A stretch of 64,000 nt of DNA from Trypanosoma brucei gambiense DAL972 (taxonomy: Eukaryota; Euglenozoa; Kinetoplastea; Trypanosomatida; Trypanosomatidae): positions 1,488,001-1,552,000 of the forward strand of contig NC_026743.1 of assembly GCF_000210295.1 (NCBI RefSeq). Reading direction: 5' to 3'. Below the pieces are notes generated by a model. It saw only the letters and a program-made list of their open reading frames with translations. It was not told the origin of the DNA and ran no database searches. The position numbers were made by a program, and so were the translations under genes. This document shows, piece by piece, positions 19,520-29,715 of the stretch. Every line of letters begins with the position of its first letter. Positions within the stretch are counted from its first letter, which is position 1.

Positions 19520-21715
19520 TCATTCACGTCGTTCCTGCGGTTGTTGCCGAATGGTGTCGGCCTCTGCCAACAGTTCATCCATGCGCGACCGCACAGGACC
19601 CATAATAGCGTTCCTTATTGAAGCGTGAGTAATAAATATCGTGAGCAATTCCTCCTGGTCGGCAAGCAATCGACGGGCACATTCCACAGCGGGTTCAACC
19701 GCACCGGGTGCTTTTCTCGCAATCCCAATCAGCGGGGATGATGCCGCAGTAAGTATCGCCTGTGCAGCACGTTCCGTGCAGAGTTTGATCTCACTCTCTA
19801 CATCTTTCTTGGACTCCCGCGACGACTGCACAATCTCCAACCGGCGCAAAGCGATTTTTGAAAGGTCAATTCCCTTCTCCACCACGATGATATTCTCGTC
19901 GATCAGCGAAAGCTCGTCACGGAGGTGAAGCAGATGCCTCAGCTGACACAGAATACCCTTCAACGGGGCATGCTCGACAGCTTGCTGCCCAACCAACTTA
20001 GACAGCTCCTGCACTTGGAGTAGTGTGCAGTTGATGGCCTCCTCCGCAAACACGGAAAAAATAGGAAACTCCAGTGATGGATAGAGAAGTTGCAGAAGTG
20101 TTACGCAGTTCGTAAGTGCAGGAATGTACGTGTCACTCGCTGATGCTTCATGATTGAGGAACTGCTGTGCTGCATCTCTTGTCAAGGTGTACTGTGAAAT
20201 AGAATGACGCAAGAAAACACTAGTGCGGAATACCAGTCGCTCCTGTGTATCCTGAATCATTTTGGTAAGGAGGCCGCTCAACTCCGCTGAACTATACTGC
20301 TTAGCGCTCGCCCGCTGTATCTCTTCAATTGTCTGAGCCAATACCTCCAGGTCATCCACCTGCAGCAAATGTGAACGAAATACGTGGTACTCTTCCCCGG
20401 AAATGTCAGAGACGATTTGAGGAAAAAGGCGAGCACTGAAATCTTCACGAAGCCAAACGCCGTCAAAAACCTCTTTCTCATGCTCCAAAGCAAGTTTCAT
20501 CATCCCTACAAGATGGCCGACGAACTGTGGGACGGTTTTGTTTCCCTCTTTAACGCTCCCGCCACTGGTTCCACACATCATTTCCAGCCAGTTTTTCAGC
20601 ACAGGGCCAATGATAAGAACACGGGCATCACGATAAGTGTCAAAAATGTCATCATCATTTGTCTCTTCAAACGGTTGACGGCCGCCGCCGTGCGCCTCCA
20701 TCAAACGCCGTAAGGAAGCCTTCTCGTTCAGTCTGGCGCAGAAAACATTGTCAACGCTAGCAAGCATACCCGCCATCAAGTGATGTGCTGATGTCATATC
20801 ACCGCCAAGTACCGCTTGAAGGAGCATCACAAGGGGGTTGCTGCCAGTATCCACACTCGGAGTAACTGTTTCCTGTCCCTCCTGATGTCGTTGCTGATTG
20901 CCGTAGAAAATAGAACGATAGACATCAGCAGACAGGGTGCAATTTTGAGCGGTGCGTATGGAAAAAATAATGGCATCCTTTAAGCACTGATAAGCTTGTT
21001 GGTACGCGGCAGCAAGCTTCGTCGTGTACGCTTTCGTCGATAGGAACTGGGGGTGGCATGTGAGAAACTGCATCTCCTCTTCCATCTCTTGCAATATGCT
21101 GGAGTAACGTTGCGATGTCGCTGACAGGGTCTGTTGTTCTACCTCTCTCACTAAAGCATCAATATGCGAAAAGTGTTTGATCATGCGTTGAAGTTCCTCC
21201 TGCACCATCTCAAGCCGGGCTTTGCGCACCATTAATTCGGACGCGTTGCTGCTGAGTTTGTTGCTTTGTTCCTGCACAGCTACCGTCACACCTCGCATTG
21301 AATCCAAACAGTCAACCAAGCCCTTGAGGACTCTAAGGCACCGCTCCCCCATCTGCCTTCCGTGTCTCGCACGTTCCAGCCACTGCTGCAACCCTTCAAC
21401 GGCAGTTTCGCACTCAGTTCTCGCAACAGCTCGCAGTACCGTCTCGGCAGCAATTTCGTCGCCTTCGTGCACGCTTCTTCTCACAGCATCACATCCCTTT
21501 GAAGCCGCCCCCATTGAAACCGACCGCCGTTGCGAAAGGGAAGGAAAAGAGCGCCCGCACCACGGATCGCCTTCCAATGGAACACCAGGCCCACCTGTCG
21601 CGTAGCTAATGGGCAAAGCGTGCTGGAATGACTTCGACAAAGGCGCTAGCGAAATGTCTAAAAGACGCGAGAACTCTGCATCAGTAAGCATCTCTGCGTC
21701 AAAAGAGGTGCACAT
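19520..21715 (-). CDS. COG3: Conserved oligomeric Golgi complex subunit 3 (COG3/Sec34)
   Basis: The 731-residue helical protein has the Sec34-like core at about residues 85-245. An N-terminal coiled coil (VAVQEQSNKLSSNASEL, EELQRMIKHFSHIDALVREVE) is followed by the segment with EEMQFLTCHPQFLSTKAY and AAAYQQAYQCLKDA, which corresponds to the conserved Sec34 region. COG3 is part of lobe A of the COG tether, which captures retrograde vesicles at the Golgi and maintains glycosyltransferase location. Its length is slightly under that of the human protein. The start is an ATG at 21715, close to a T-rich stretch upstream on the minus strand. Assignment rests on the Sec34 core; the C-terminal half is more divergent. 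Confidence 0.85.
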   Translation of the reverse strand: MCTSFDAEMLTDAEFSRLLDISLAPLSKSFQHALPISYATGGPGVPLEGDPWCGRSFPSLSQRRSVSMGAASKGCDAVRRSVHEGDEIAAETVLRAVARTECETAVEGLQQWLERARHGRQMGERCLRVLKGLVDCLDSMRGVTVAVQEQSNKLSSNASELMVRKARLEMVQEELQRMIKHFSHIDALVREVEQQTLSATSQRYSSILQEMEEEMQFLTCHPQFLSTKAYTTKLAAAYQQAYQCLKDAIIFSIRTAQNCTLSADVYRSIFYGNQQRHQEGQETVTPSVDTGSNPLVMLLQAVLGGDMTSAHHLMAGMLASVDNVFCARLNEKASLRRLMEAHGGGRQPFEETNDDDIFDTYRDARVLIIGPVLKNWLEMMCGTSGGSVKEGNKTVPQFVGHLVGMMKLALEHEKEVFDGVWLREDFSARLFPQIVSDISGEEYHVFRSHLLQVDDLEVLAQTIEEIQRASAKQYSSAELSGLLTKMIQDTQERLVFRTSVFLRHSISQYTLTRDAAQQFLNHEASASDTYIPALTNCVTLLQLLYPSLEFPIFSVFAEEAINCTLLQVQELSKLVGQQAVEHAPLKGILCQLRHLLHLRDELSLIDENIIVVEKGIDLSKIALRRLEIVQSSRESKKDVESEIKLCTERAAQAILTAASSPLIGIARKAPGAVEPAVECARRLLADQEELLTIFITHASIRNAIMGPVRSRMDELLAEADTIRQQPQERRE

Positions 21716-21969
21716 GTGCGTATACCTACTAAGAAAAAAAAAAGATGGTATATGCAGAAAAGGTGTTCAAAAGGACGAGGAATGTCGACTGAGTCAAATT
21801 CTGGAAAAGAAATAGGAAATGCAGAAAGAACAACCGGAAAACAGTACCAAATGCTCACGAGTTGGGAAAGAAAGTAGCCCCACACCATTTTTCCATGTGA
21901 TGCCTCGACACAAATGAACTTTCCTCTCGATATCTTCAGCCTCGAAACACCTCTCAGAAACGGTCGGAA

Positions 21970-24900
21970 CTAAGAGGTTCCCACGTCTTCCAAAAGTTCC
22001 TCAAGGGCTGCAACCAGACCATCAATACCTTCCCGATCTGGTGCCAGCTGCAGTAACTGCCGCAAACACTCAGCCACGTGAACACGGCAATGCAGGCTAA
22101 GAGAGGGTGATATATTCCGCTTTTCTGATCTCAGGGCATGGAGGAGAGCGGGCACAACCCTAACGCATGTATCAAACACAGTGCGGCAGCCACCTTCAGG
22201 CAAACCAACGCAATAAGTTACAAAGCAGGCGTCACCAGCTGTAACTAATCGATACAATTCGGAATGCAGCCACAGCCCAGTCCTGTCAGTTTTACCCATC
22301 TGACTTTGAAGTGCACGCGATGCGCACTCAACCACCTCCCAACAAACAGTGGTATCATCACTGCAAAGCGCCCTGGCGAGGAGAATATTCACCGAATCGT
22401 GCACCGACAGATCATGTTCCTTCATGAGGATGGTGCGCTGCAATTCAGTAAGCTGCGGCAAGGCGCTAGCGTGCATCGCCTCGCAGGTGTTAGTAACAGC
22501 TCCGGTGATAGCTAAGCCCAACAGCACTAAACCACACTCCCCGGCAGAAATGGAAGTTCCGACATCTTTTGTAGCAATCCGTAGGTCCTCCCCACCGCCA
22601 GTACCGTGGTAGAAACGAAGCATGTTATCTACGGAAAACTTCAAAACCTCGAGGAAAGAGCGATCACGCTCATCCGACCGTGAACGGAAGAGCCAGGCAG
22701 CGCACAGCGACTCAATCAAGGCAACTGTTTCCTTCCGTTGGAGAACGAATGGCTTTTCGGCACCCACACTACCTTCTTCAGAACCCTCTCCCATGTTACC
22801 GGGTCTTCTCTCATGGATAGCGCTGGCGCAGTGCAGCACAATTTCGCTCACCATGGAGATGTCACCGGCATCCCTCGAACACATCCTTGTCATGGAACGC
22901 AGTGCTCTGCAAACACGCCGCGCGTCCTGAGAGACTTCAGGTGCCTTCAACTTTTCAAAAAGCGGCAAAAGAAATAGTGAGGCCTCATCAGCAGCAAAGG
23001 CAGCACCGTAAAGCATGGCATACGCACAACGGTAACAATATAGCTCTGACAGCTTCTCTTCAGGCATTAGGAGCAGCCCCGCTTTGAGTGTCGCAGATTC
23101 GATATAGAGAGGTGAGAGCACACCCGCAATAACTCGCGCAGATGTACACTGGTGCCTGTACTTGCGAAGCTTACACACATACCCCGCAAGGGAAACGCAT
23201 GCCATTAAATTTTGGCGACAATCCCAGGACACGTCGTTGCCACTCAACGTCCTGAGGGACAACAGTAGCTTCTTTACACATATGGCCATATATGTGTCAA
23301 AAGACGGCTGAGGAGGATGCTCAAAAAAACCGAGAACGCTGACAAATGCCATAATTTCTCTCAACGTATAAGATTCCAGTACGGTGGAGACAGAGTCCAT
23401 ATTTTCTACTAGTGCATCCATGCGCTTCACTATACTCACAGCGAGTGTGACCAGCGGATCTGCATTAGCAGAACCATCTGGCGTACACACCGGTTTCCAG
23501 TCACACGACGAGCTCTCCTGGTATTCTGCCGATGGCAAGAAAACAGTGGGGCGAAGAAACCGCGAGGACTGTAACGCCTGCAGAACGACCTGGCATTGCT
23601 TCAGGCTGCACATTTGCATACGCTCCGCTACATTGCACGCGAGGGTGTTTAGAATACGGCCATTCCACACGCCTAAACGTGCAAAGGCACTTAGAAGAAG
23701 AGAAAGCTCCAACGGCCCCATGGCGGGCGACATATCGCGAACGAGTGGCAGTAACTCGTATAGTAAGGAGTGGTGCCCCACCTCCACCTTCTCAAAACTT
23801 TGTACAAGCATGACAACCTCTTGCGGTGTCATTTGCCATCCACCACCAGTCGCCACGCCACACGAGTACGGTGACTGCTGCATCTGCAAACAGACGGCGT
23901 CGCCTATCATCGTAAAGGTGTCGTGAACAACCCCGAAATCATCACCTTTAGACAGTAAATCACTTGATACCTCCCTTTCCGCAGCATCGCTGTCCACATC
24001 CTCAGAATCATCAGCCCCTTCCGCAGCGGGCTCCGATGAGATAGCCTGCAGCTGCGCTAACGTATACGCAAGAAGAACAACATCTCGGGGGGAAATTGTC
24101 ATCACATCCGTCTCTAGCATATCACGTGCATTCTGCATGGCAATTCGTTTCAGCGCGGAAAGGGCTTCCTTCTCACAGGGTTTTATGGCCGCATTCTTTA
24201 TAATCGGCAACACACACCGAAGAAAAGACGTTGTTTTCTTCGGTGCCGTTGAGAGAAGTGTCCCTGCCCGCCACAAGAGCGACGCCGATATTTGTACTTC
24301 CCGCACTTGCCGCATCCCGTCGAGGAGAGATTGAATGTCGTGCAGTGTCATTTCGACACGGCCCGACTGCTCAACAAGAGATTTCATCGCTTCTCGCGCC
24401 ACCGCCTCACCAATCAAGTCCTTTGACAGCAGCTCCCTTGTGTATTTAGCGAGAGCCCCAACCTCGTAAGCATTCGCCATCGGTGCAAGACGAATCACTT
24501 GATTGGCGGCGCTGTCAAAAGATCGCTGCGCGGAAGGTGAATACGTAACCGTGGCCGCTGAGTTATGCACGGCAGTTTCCTCCTCTCCCGCAGGAAATGG
24601 GGCCCCTAATCCGGGTATGAGAACGCCGAGCAACTTGACAAGACTTTTGGGGTCCTGTATCTCCTCTACGGTTCCCATGGCGCCTTGTCTTACCATCTCG
24701 TAAAGCTCCCCGGCACGCAGGAGCAACTCCTCCTCTTCACGCCTCACGGGCACACACTTTTCACGGAACGTATCAAGAGCATTCATGAGAGTAAATACCC
24801 CACTCGGGTCCTCATGTCCAATTACCGCGTGACCGTCACTAACTCCGTCATTGCTCTCATCACATGTAACATTCGACACCTCTACGAACCTGGAAGCTGC

Positions 24901-26496
24901 CCCGACAAGTTGTGAGTCCAGTGAAGCGTAAACAGTGAGCGACAAGGCAGAGTGGAGTTGTGAAAAGAGAAGAAGTAATTGTGCCGCCTCAACAGTCGTA
25001 ACCGCCCGCGCCGAAGCCAATGTAACAACGCGATCGGCTGAGCGACGAAGGCAAGGAAGCACGGCAGGCAATAATGGGGCATCCCAAACAGTCACATACG
25101 ACTCATCCTTCACCGACCGGGTGTGATAGTCACCGAACCGACACAGCCCCTGAAGAAACGGAATGAGATGAGACGGTTGTACTGAGTCCATATGAGATGC
25201 AAAAGAGCTGCAAAGAAGGTTCACAAGGTCCTCAGAAACCTCCGTGTCCAGGCGCGTGAGATTGGCTAGAAGTAACGAGCTCTCAATGTGGCGAAGAGTC
25301 TCCGGGTGGGTTTCCGCGAGCAAGAATAGCTTTGGTCGCATGGCGCCAACTATGCGCTGAACCAGTAGTCCATCAGCAACTTCCGGTGCGCAACTACGCA
25401 GACGTACCAACAAAGACACCGCCATGCTCATCTCCTTCACTGTCGCCGAAGCAAGAGCGAGTGGCAACAAAGAGACAGCGCCGCGAGAAAAAAAAATCAT
25501 ACTCTCCCGGTGCTTTAACTTCAACGCACAAGAGAGTAAGTGGCAAAGGTCTCCGGGCCGTTTTGCTGCACCCGATGCGCATGATCCGAAGGCTGTGCCT
25601 AGTACCTGTTGCAAGGGCAAAAGAACCGCGTGCATTTCTTCCATATCCTTGACGCCATCAGCATCCACATCGCTGCAGAGAGACTCAAAGCGCTGAAACG
25701 CCAAGAGAGTGTGGGTGCAATCCTGAACGTCAAATGAGGATGCGGACGCGGTTGCCGATAAGAGAGCGTCCGCTGCCTTCCTCAATAACTCTGCAACACT
25801 CCTGCGCAGGACAGAGGCTGCGCTCCCCGAAGCCAACGTCTTACCCGCCATTCCCACAGAGGGTCCCTCGGGTTCTATATCTTTAGTCTCACCGCCCCCG
25901 GCATCGCCAACGCCACAGTTGTCGTCGCATTCTAAAAGTCTGTTAACAAGGCTGAAGACAGAGACAATGGCACTGTAATGCTGTTTCATCTCGACCTCAT
26001 TCATTGTTGCGGTGGAAACCGACGCCTCCAGCGAGGTCAACAGAGGGGTAACGAGCTCCTCCATAACAAACTGCCGCCCGAGCGACTTACCATCCTTTAG
26101 ATTAAGTAGTGGCATCGCAACGGACATAACCTGCCGTGTGGTTAATAAACTGGATTTGTTTATCCGCACCCACTGAAGTGCCTCCGCAACCCGCTGTGTT
26201 GTAGTAGTGGCCCCAAACGCTGCAGCAACGCTCAACAACTTCCCGACTTCAATACAAAAGGAAGACGAGACCACACTTACGTCCGACAGCATGTCGCTTC
26301 CCCGCACCTCTCGCCGGAGGAGCTTCAGCGCCTCGTCCGCAAGCCTCTGCTTACTTTGCGAGGTTTCACACCCCGCCATCGGCGTCTCCCGACGTTGAAG
26401 AGGACGCTGATACTGCTGGCGCAGGCGCTGTAGGGTTCTCAACACGGACTGAGGTGCAGATGCCCCCTGAAGACGCCGAAGGCATACATGGAGCAT
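21970..26496 (-). CDS. Giant mitochondrial helical-repeat protein, function unknown
   Basis: The 1508-residue protein begins with an acid-free, Arg-rich stretch of about 36 residues (MLHVCLRRLQGASAP, then LRTLQRLRQQYQRPLQRR), a strong mitochondrial presequence. The rest is almost entirely alpha-helical, with repeated helical pairs of about 35-40 residues that end in patterns such as LLSAFARLGVWN and VVLQALQSSRF. This resembles FASTK/RAP-type or octotricopeptide-like RNA-binding repeats of organelles. I do not see a clear C-terminal RAP domain. Kinetoplastid mitochondria contain many lineage-specific helical proteins in RNA editing, RNA processing and mitoribosome assembly, so a role in mitochondrial RNA metabolism is a reasonable inference, not shown. 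The start ATG follows a T-rich tract by a short distance. Confidence 0.85.
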   Translation of the reverse strand: MLHVCLRRLQGASAPQSVLRTLQRLRQQYQRPLQRRETPMAGCETSQSKQRLADEALKLLRREVRGSDMLSDVSVVSSSFCIEVGKLLSVAAAFGATTTTQRVAEALQWVRINKSSLLTTRQVMSVAMPLLNLKDGKSLGRQFVMEELVTPLLTSLEASVSTATMNEVEMKQHYSAIVSVFSLVNRLLECDDNCGVGDAGGGETKDIEPEGPSVGMAGKTLASGSAASVLRRSVAELLRKAADALLSATASASSFDVQDCTHTLLAFQRFESLCSDVDADGVKDMEEMHAVLLPLQQVLGTAFGSCASGAAKRPGDLCHLLSCALKLKHRESMIFFSRGAVSLLPLALASATVKEMSMAVSLLVRLRSCAPEVADGLLVQRIVGAMRPKLFLLAETHPETLRHIESSLLLANLTRLDTEVSEDLVNLLCSSFASHMDSVQPSHLIPFLQGLCRFGDYHTRSVKDESYVTVWDAPLLPAVLPCLRRSADRVVTLASARAVTTVEAAQLLLLFSQLHSALSLTVYASLDSQLVGAASRFVEVSNVTCDESNDGVSDGHAVIGHEDPSGVFTLMNALDTFREKCVPVRREEEELLLRAGELYEMVRQGAMGTVEEIQDPKSLVKLLGVLIPGLGAPFPAGEEETAVHNSAATVTYSPSAQRSFDSAANQVIRLAPMANAYEVGALAKYTRELLSKDLIGEAVAREAMKSLVEQSGRVEMTLHDIQSLLDGMRQVREVQISASLLWRAGTLLSTAPKKTTSFLRCVLPIIKNAAIKPCEKEALSALKRIAMQNARDMLETDVMTISPRDVVLLAYTLAQLQAISSEPAAEGADDSEDVDSDAAEREVSSDLLSKGDDFGVVHDTFTMIGDAVCLQMQQSPYSCGVATGGGWQMTPQEVVMLVQSFEKVEVGHHSLLYELLPLVRDMSPAMGPLELSLLLSAFARLGVWNGRILNTLACNVAERMQMCSLKQCQVVLQALQSSRFLRPTVFLPSAEYQESSSCDWKPVCTPDGSANADPLVTLAVSIVKRMDALVENMDSVSTVLESYTLREIMAFVSVLGFFEHPPQPSFDTYMAICVKKLLLSLRTLSGNDVSWDCRQNLMACVSLAGYVCKLRKYRHQCTSARVIAGVLSPLYIESATLKAGLLLMPEEKLSELYCYRCAYAMLYGAAFAADEASLFLLPLFEKLKAPEVSQDARRVCRALRSMTRMCSRDAGDISMVSEIVLHCASAIHERRPGNMGEGSEEGSVGAEKPFVLQRKETVALIESLCAAWLFRSRSDERDRSFLEVLKFSVDNMLRFYHGTGGGEDLRIATKDVGTSISAGECGLVLLGLAITGAVTNTCEAMHASALPQLTELQRTILMKEHDLSVHDSVNILLARALCSDDTTVCWEVVECASRALQSQMGKTDRTGLWLHSELYRLVTAGDACFVTYCVGLPEGGCRTVFDTCVRVVPALLHALRSEKRNISPSLSLHCRVHVAECLRQLLQLAPDREGIDGLVAALEELLEDVGTS

Positions 26497-27013
26497 CTTC
26501 TTTCAAAACAAAACACCCACTTGACCTATTGCTGACTTCCTCTTCACAGCCCGCTAACTTCAATGAACAAGCGGTATGGGGCCACGGTCACTTTTAACGT
26601 CAGCTTGAATTCAAGGGCATCCAGCAGAGCACGTGGATATTGGTACACGTGGATGCGTATTTCGGAAGGACAAAAAGGTAGAAAAGGGGAAAGGAGCGCA
26701 ACGATGTTAAATAAAGGGAAAAGAAGGAACAAAAAACAAATTCAGAAAAGGGATATAACCGAATAAGAGTGCACAGAAACCAAAAACAACCGGCAAACCA
26801 GAACTCATTCCTATTGTCGTGACATTTTTGATTCTATTTGTTTGTTTGGTGTTGTTGTTGTTTTTTTGCTTTAGTATGTGTATGTGATTCACTTTATGTG
26901 ATCGTGTCCCGCGTACATTCCACTGAGCCCCATCACCAGCCTTAACGCTCTCTTTTTCCCTCGTCCTCACACTCTTTCCCTGCTGTCACCACCATCAGGA
27001 CCTCGCTGGTGCT

Positions 27014-27196
27014 TCACAACATTGGTCGCGCATCCCACAACCATTTGCCACTCTGCTGCAACTCCCCCACAACCGTTATGACTAAACAACCCAAAACAAT
27101 AACCACAAACACGTACATCCGCAATTCCCCATCCCCATCATCCTCCTCCCCCTCCTCCTCCTCCGCACTCCCCTTCCCTCCAGCGGCTTGGCACAT
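27014..27196 (-). CDS. Possible small membrane protein, 60 residues
   Basis: An ATG frame of 60 codons encodes an acidic N-terminus (a run of Glu/Asp with Gly), a single hydrophobic segment (MYVFVVIVLGCLVITVV) and a short tail ending in DARPML. About 35 bases upstream is one of the best acceptors in the window: a long T/C tract ending in GGGCCTCACAG. A first ATG, in another frame, lies between acceptor and start and would give a 25-codon upstream frame, which weakens the case. Alternatively this is untranslated leader of the next gene, 500 bases on. I do not recognise the protein. Confidence 0.3.
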   Translation of the reverse strand: MCQAAGGKGSAEEEEGEEDDGDGELRMYVFVVIVLGCLVITVVGELQQSGKWLWDARPML

Positions 27197-27226
27197 GCAG
27201 CCGGCTTTGACGCATCGGTAACTGTG

Positions 27227-27262
27227 AGGCCCAGGGGAAGAAAAGAAAAACCGGATACTCTT
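27227..27262 (-). promoter_or_regulatory. Strong polypyrimidine tract and AG
   Basis: On the minus strand, GTTTTTCTTTTCTTCCCCTG and then GGCCTCACAG form a textbook spliced-leader acceptor. No annotated-size gene starts here; the nearest reading frames are the 60-codon candidate and its upstream frame. Confidence 0.6.
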
Positions 27263-27787
27263 TGGGGGTACACAGTAGAGGGTTTTGCAGAAGAAAAATG
27301 GAATGAAAATGAAAACAAAATGGAGGTATGCACACACATATGGCTGCTGACAACCTTTTAGCACTCCCAATCCCCTGGGGCTACCAAGTTATTGCACAAA
27401 CCCCCCGCCTCCAACAATCAACAGGTGGAAAATAATAATAATAATAACGATAAAATACAGAACCAAGCGAATACACAAACAGAAGAGAACGTGTCTTTGC
27501 CCATGTCTAGGTCAGTTAGGACAACTCGGCGAAGGAACGCAAAGCAAAAACGAACAAAAGAGAGACCACGGTTGTCAACACAGTGCAATGACAAAGTAAC
27601 GTTAAGAGCCTTTAAAAGGAGTGAAATTCATAAGCTGAAGATAGGGCGCCCACAACTCACCGATACTAATGAGAACAGGCGCATAGACATGTAAACGAAG
27701 TAGGGAACAAAGAATAATGGAAGTGCAGGCACATGGCAGGTAACGGCAATATCAATTCTCCCATGTACTCCTGAGGAAGAAATAAAA

Positions 27788-29287
27788 TCAGTTGTTCGTT
27801 CCGTATCCACTGTTAATTTCATGTTGCAAAAGCTCAACATCCTCAGCCTCTCGTGCTCCCATATGCTTAAAGTAGTTCTTGTAGCTGCTCTTCAGACGAC
27901 GGACACAGCCCTTACACAAGCGGGTTGTGTATATCAGAGAGAGTAGTGCAAAGAAAATGGTGGCCACCGTAGTCCATATGTACGCCGCAGTACATAATGC
28001 CACATATCGGAAGGTTCCATCCCCTGTAAGTTCGTAACAAAAGGGGATGGCGCTCTGTTGCTCCACCGCCGTGGTTAAAACAAATTCTGGCATATCCGGT
28101 AACGCCCTAACAAAGTAGCCAAGGAAGGGTGAAGGGCCTTCGCCTTCTGTGGCGCCCGACCTAAACGGAGAAACATAAGACATGATTGATCGACCCACAC
28201 GATCGGCTATCAACAGTAGATCATGTGAAGGATTTTCATATATACCGCTGGCAGCATGCATGAAAACCGGTGATGTGACCGGATAACTCGGTTGCCGCTG
28301 ATGAGGGGTGTTAAAGTCACTTGTAGCCACTGGGGATGACTTTCCCACGAGGGGTACAAGATAGACCATGCCATCCTCTTTGCTCGTTACATACACGTGT
28401 GGAACCTCGAAGTACGATGCAGGTGATTCAATGGGCTTAAAGTACCGAGAAGGGAACGCCACTTGCACCGGTGATGGAACAGTTATCGAGAAAACATACG
28501 CTCCCGTGTCAGCATAAAACACCAGCAATTTGTTGAGAGCAATATCACACAATACAAGGTAGCGAGCGAGGAGGCCCTCCCCCGTTGCGAAACTTCCAGC
28601 GGGTGCCGCTTGCTCCACAAGGAAGCGGGGAAGCGGGGGAGAAATGGCTAGCCCTCGAACAGAGAGCAATGCGTATTCGTTACTCCATGGGGAAACAAAC
28701 AATCCGACTTTCTTCGGTATCTTTGATGCCGCGGAACCGTTCGTGAGGGCAAACACAGAATTTTCAGCAGGTTCCCAGCGTGGATATTTGCCTTTTCCGT
28801 CATCAACGCGCGTGTATCTCGCAACAGTGACGCTGTTCTGGTTGGATGCATACAGTGAATCGTCATCAGGATTAAAGACTATGGCATACGGATGATCAAG
28901 CATTGGATTGTTGTCGTCTTGCTCAGCCACGGTAAAGAGGTAGTCACGAGTACAGTTTTTTCCGAGTGTCCCATTAAGAACACCATTCCCTGAGACGGCG
29001 AAGATGCGACTAAATTTCCCTCGCGCGCTAGCGATATACAAGTGCTCCCCCGGACCGAACTTCATATCGCGCAACTTCTCCACGCGCACGGGGAAAGATT
29101 CCTTGTTCAACACGTTGCCTATAAACCGTCCTTCCGTGTCAAAGGCCCAGATGTTATCTGCGGCATTCGAGGTGACGTAAACCGCATGTGTGTTACCGTT
29201 AGACGGACAGTACGCAGCAGCACAATCAAACAATAGCGAGAGAGACACCGTAGCAGCCACGTAAAGGGAAAAAACAAACGGGTTCAT
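27788..29287 (-). CDS. Secretory-pathway beta-propeller (NHL-like) type I membrane protein
   Basis: The 499-residue product starts with a signal peptide (MNPFVFSLYVAATVSLSLLF, cleavage near the Ala-Ala-Ala before YCPSNG). The lumenal part of about 400 residues carries repeated strands of NHL/six-bladed propeller type (NIWAFDTEGRFIGNVL, YAIVFNPDDDSLYASN, NKLLVFYADTGAYVFS, HDLLLIADRVGRSI), with N-glycosylation sites such as NGT and NCT. A membrane segment follows at about 430-460, then a short basic cytoplasmic tail. The first ATG is at 29287; the upstream frame uses no ATG. A receptor, adhesion or lumenal scaffold role is conceivable, but I recognise no named family. Confidence 0.85.
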   Translation of the reverse strand: MNPFVFSLYVAATVSLSLLFDCAAAYCPSNGNTHAVYVTSNAADNIWAFDTEGRFIGNVLNKESFPVRVEKLRDMKFGPGEHLYIASARGKFSRIFAVSGNGVLNGTLGKNCTRDYLFTVAEQDDNNPMLDHPYAIVFNPDDDSLYASNQNSVTVARYTRVDDGKGKYPRWEPAENSVFALTNGSAASKIPKKVGLFVSPWSNEYALLSVRGLAISPPLPRFLVEQAAPAGSFATGEGLLARYLVLCDIALNKLLVFYADTGAYVFSITVPSPVQVAFPSRYFKPIESPASYFEVPHVYVTSKEDGMVYLVPLVGKSSPVATSDFNTPHQRQPSYPVTSPVFMHAASGIYENPSHDLLLIADRVGRSIMSYVSPFRSGATEGEGPSPFLGYFVRALPDMPEFVLTTAVEQQSAIPFCYELTGDGTFRYVALCTAAYIWTTVATIFFALLSLIYTTRLCKGCVRRLKSSYKNYFKHMGAREAEDVELLQHEINSGYGTNN

Positions 29288-29715
29288 TTCCCACACCGTT
29301 ACAAAACTGGGTCGTCTCACAGTTGAAACCTCTTATAAACCCTACCTGGTAGGCAACTTCACTGCCCCTTAGGGAGTGTGTCAGCAAGCACAGACACACA
29401 CACTCACTCACTCACGAACGCGAGCAAAGCCTGTTACGCGGAAGGGGGGGAAAAAAAAGAACGAAAGTGGATGGCGAGAGATAACAATATCAAGAAAAAA
29501 TGGACTCGTTGATGCTATGGGGGACGGTGCCGCACACAGACGTGCAAACGGTACCCGTATATGTATGCACATAAACTTACACGTCCAACCGCACGCACAC
29601 GCAACCGACAACAGTCGCATAAAAACCATAGATAATTATAGAACTTTTTGTTTTAACAGAAACAAACGATAACAACAATGTCAACCAGCCATGTGACGGT
29701 AAGAAGTGCAACTTT
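29288..29715. other. Intergenic region
   Basis: About 430 bases between SSADH and the propeller gene. A short CA/CTCA repeat lies near 29394-29416. I see no gene. Confidence 0.6.

Larger units (their letters stand above)
26497..27787. other. Intergenic region, 1.3 kb, with a possible small gene
   Basis: Contains a strong polypyrimidine-AG pair around 27227-27260 (minus strand) and a 60-codon open frame at 27014-27196, listed separately. An (AAT)n run lies at about 27429-27446. The remainder holds the likely 3' UTR of the beta-propeller gene and the 5' UTR of the 1508-residue gene. Confidence 0.55.
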
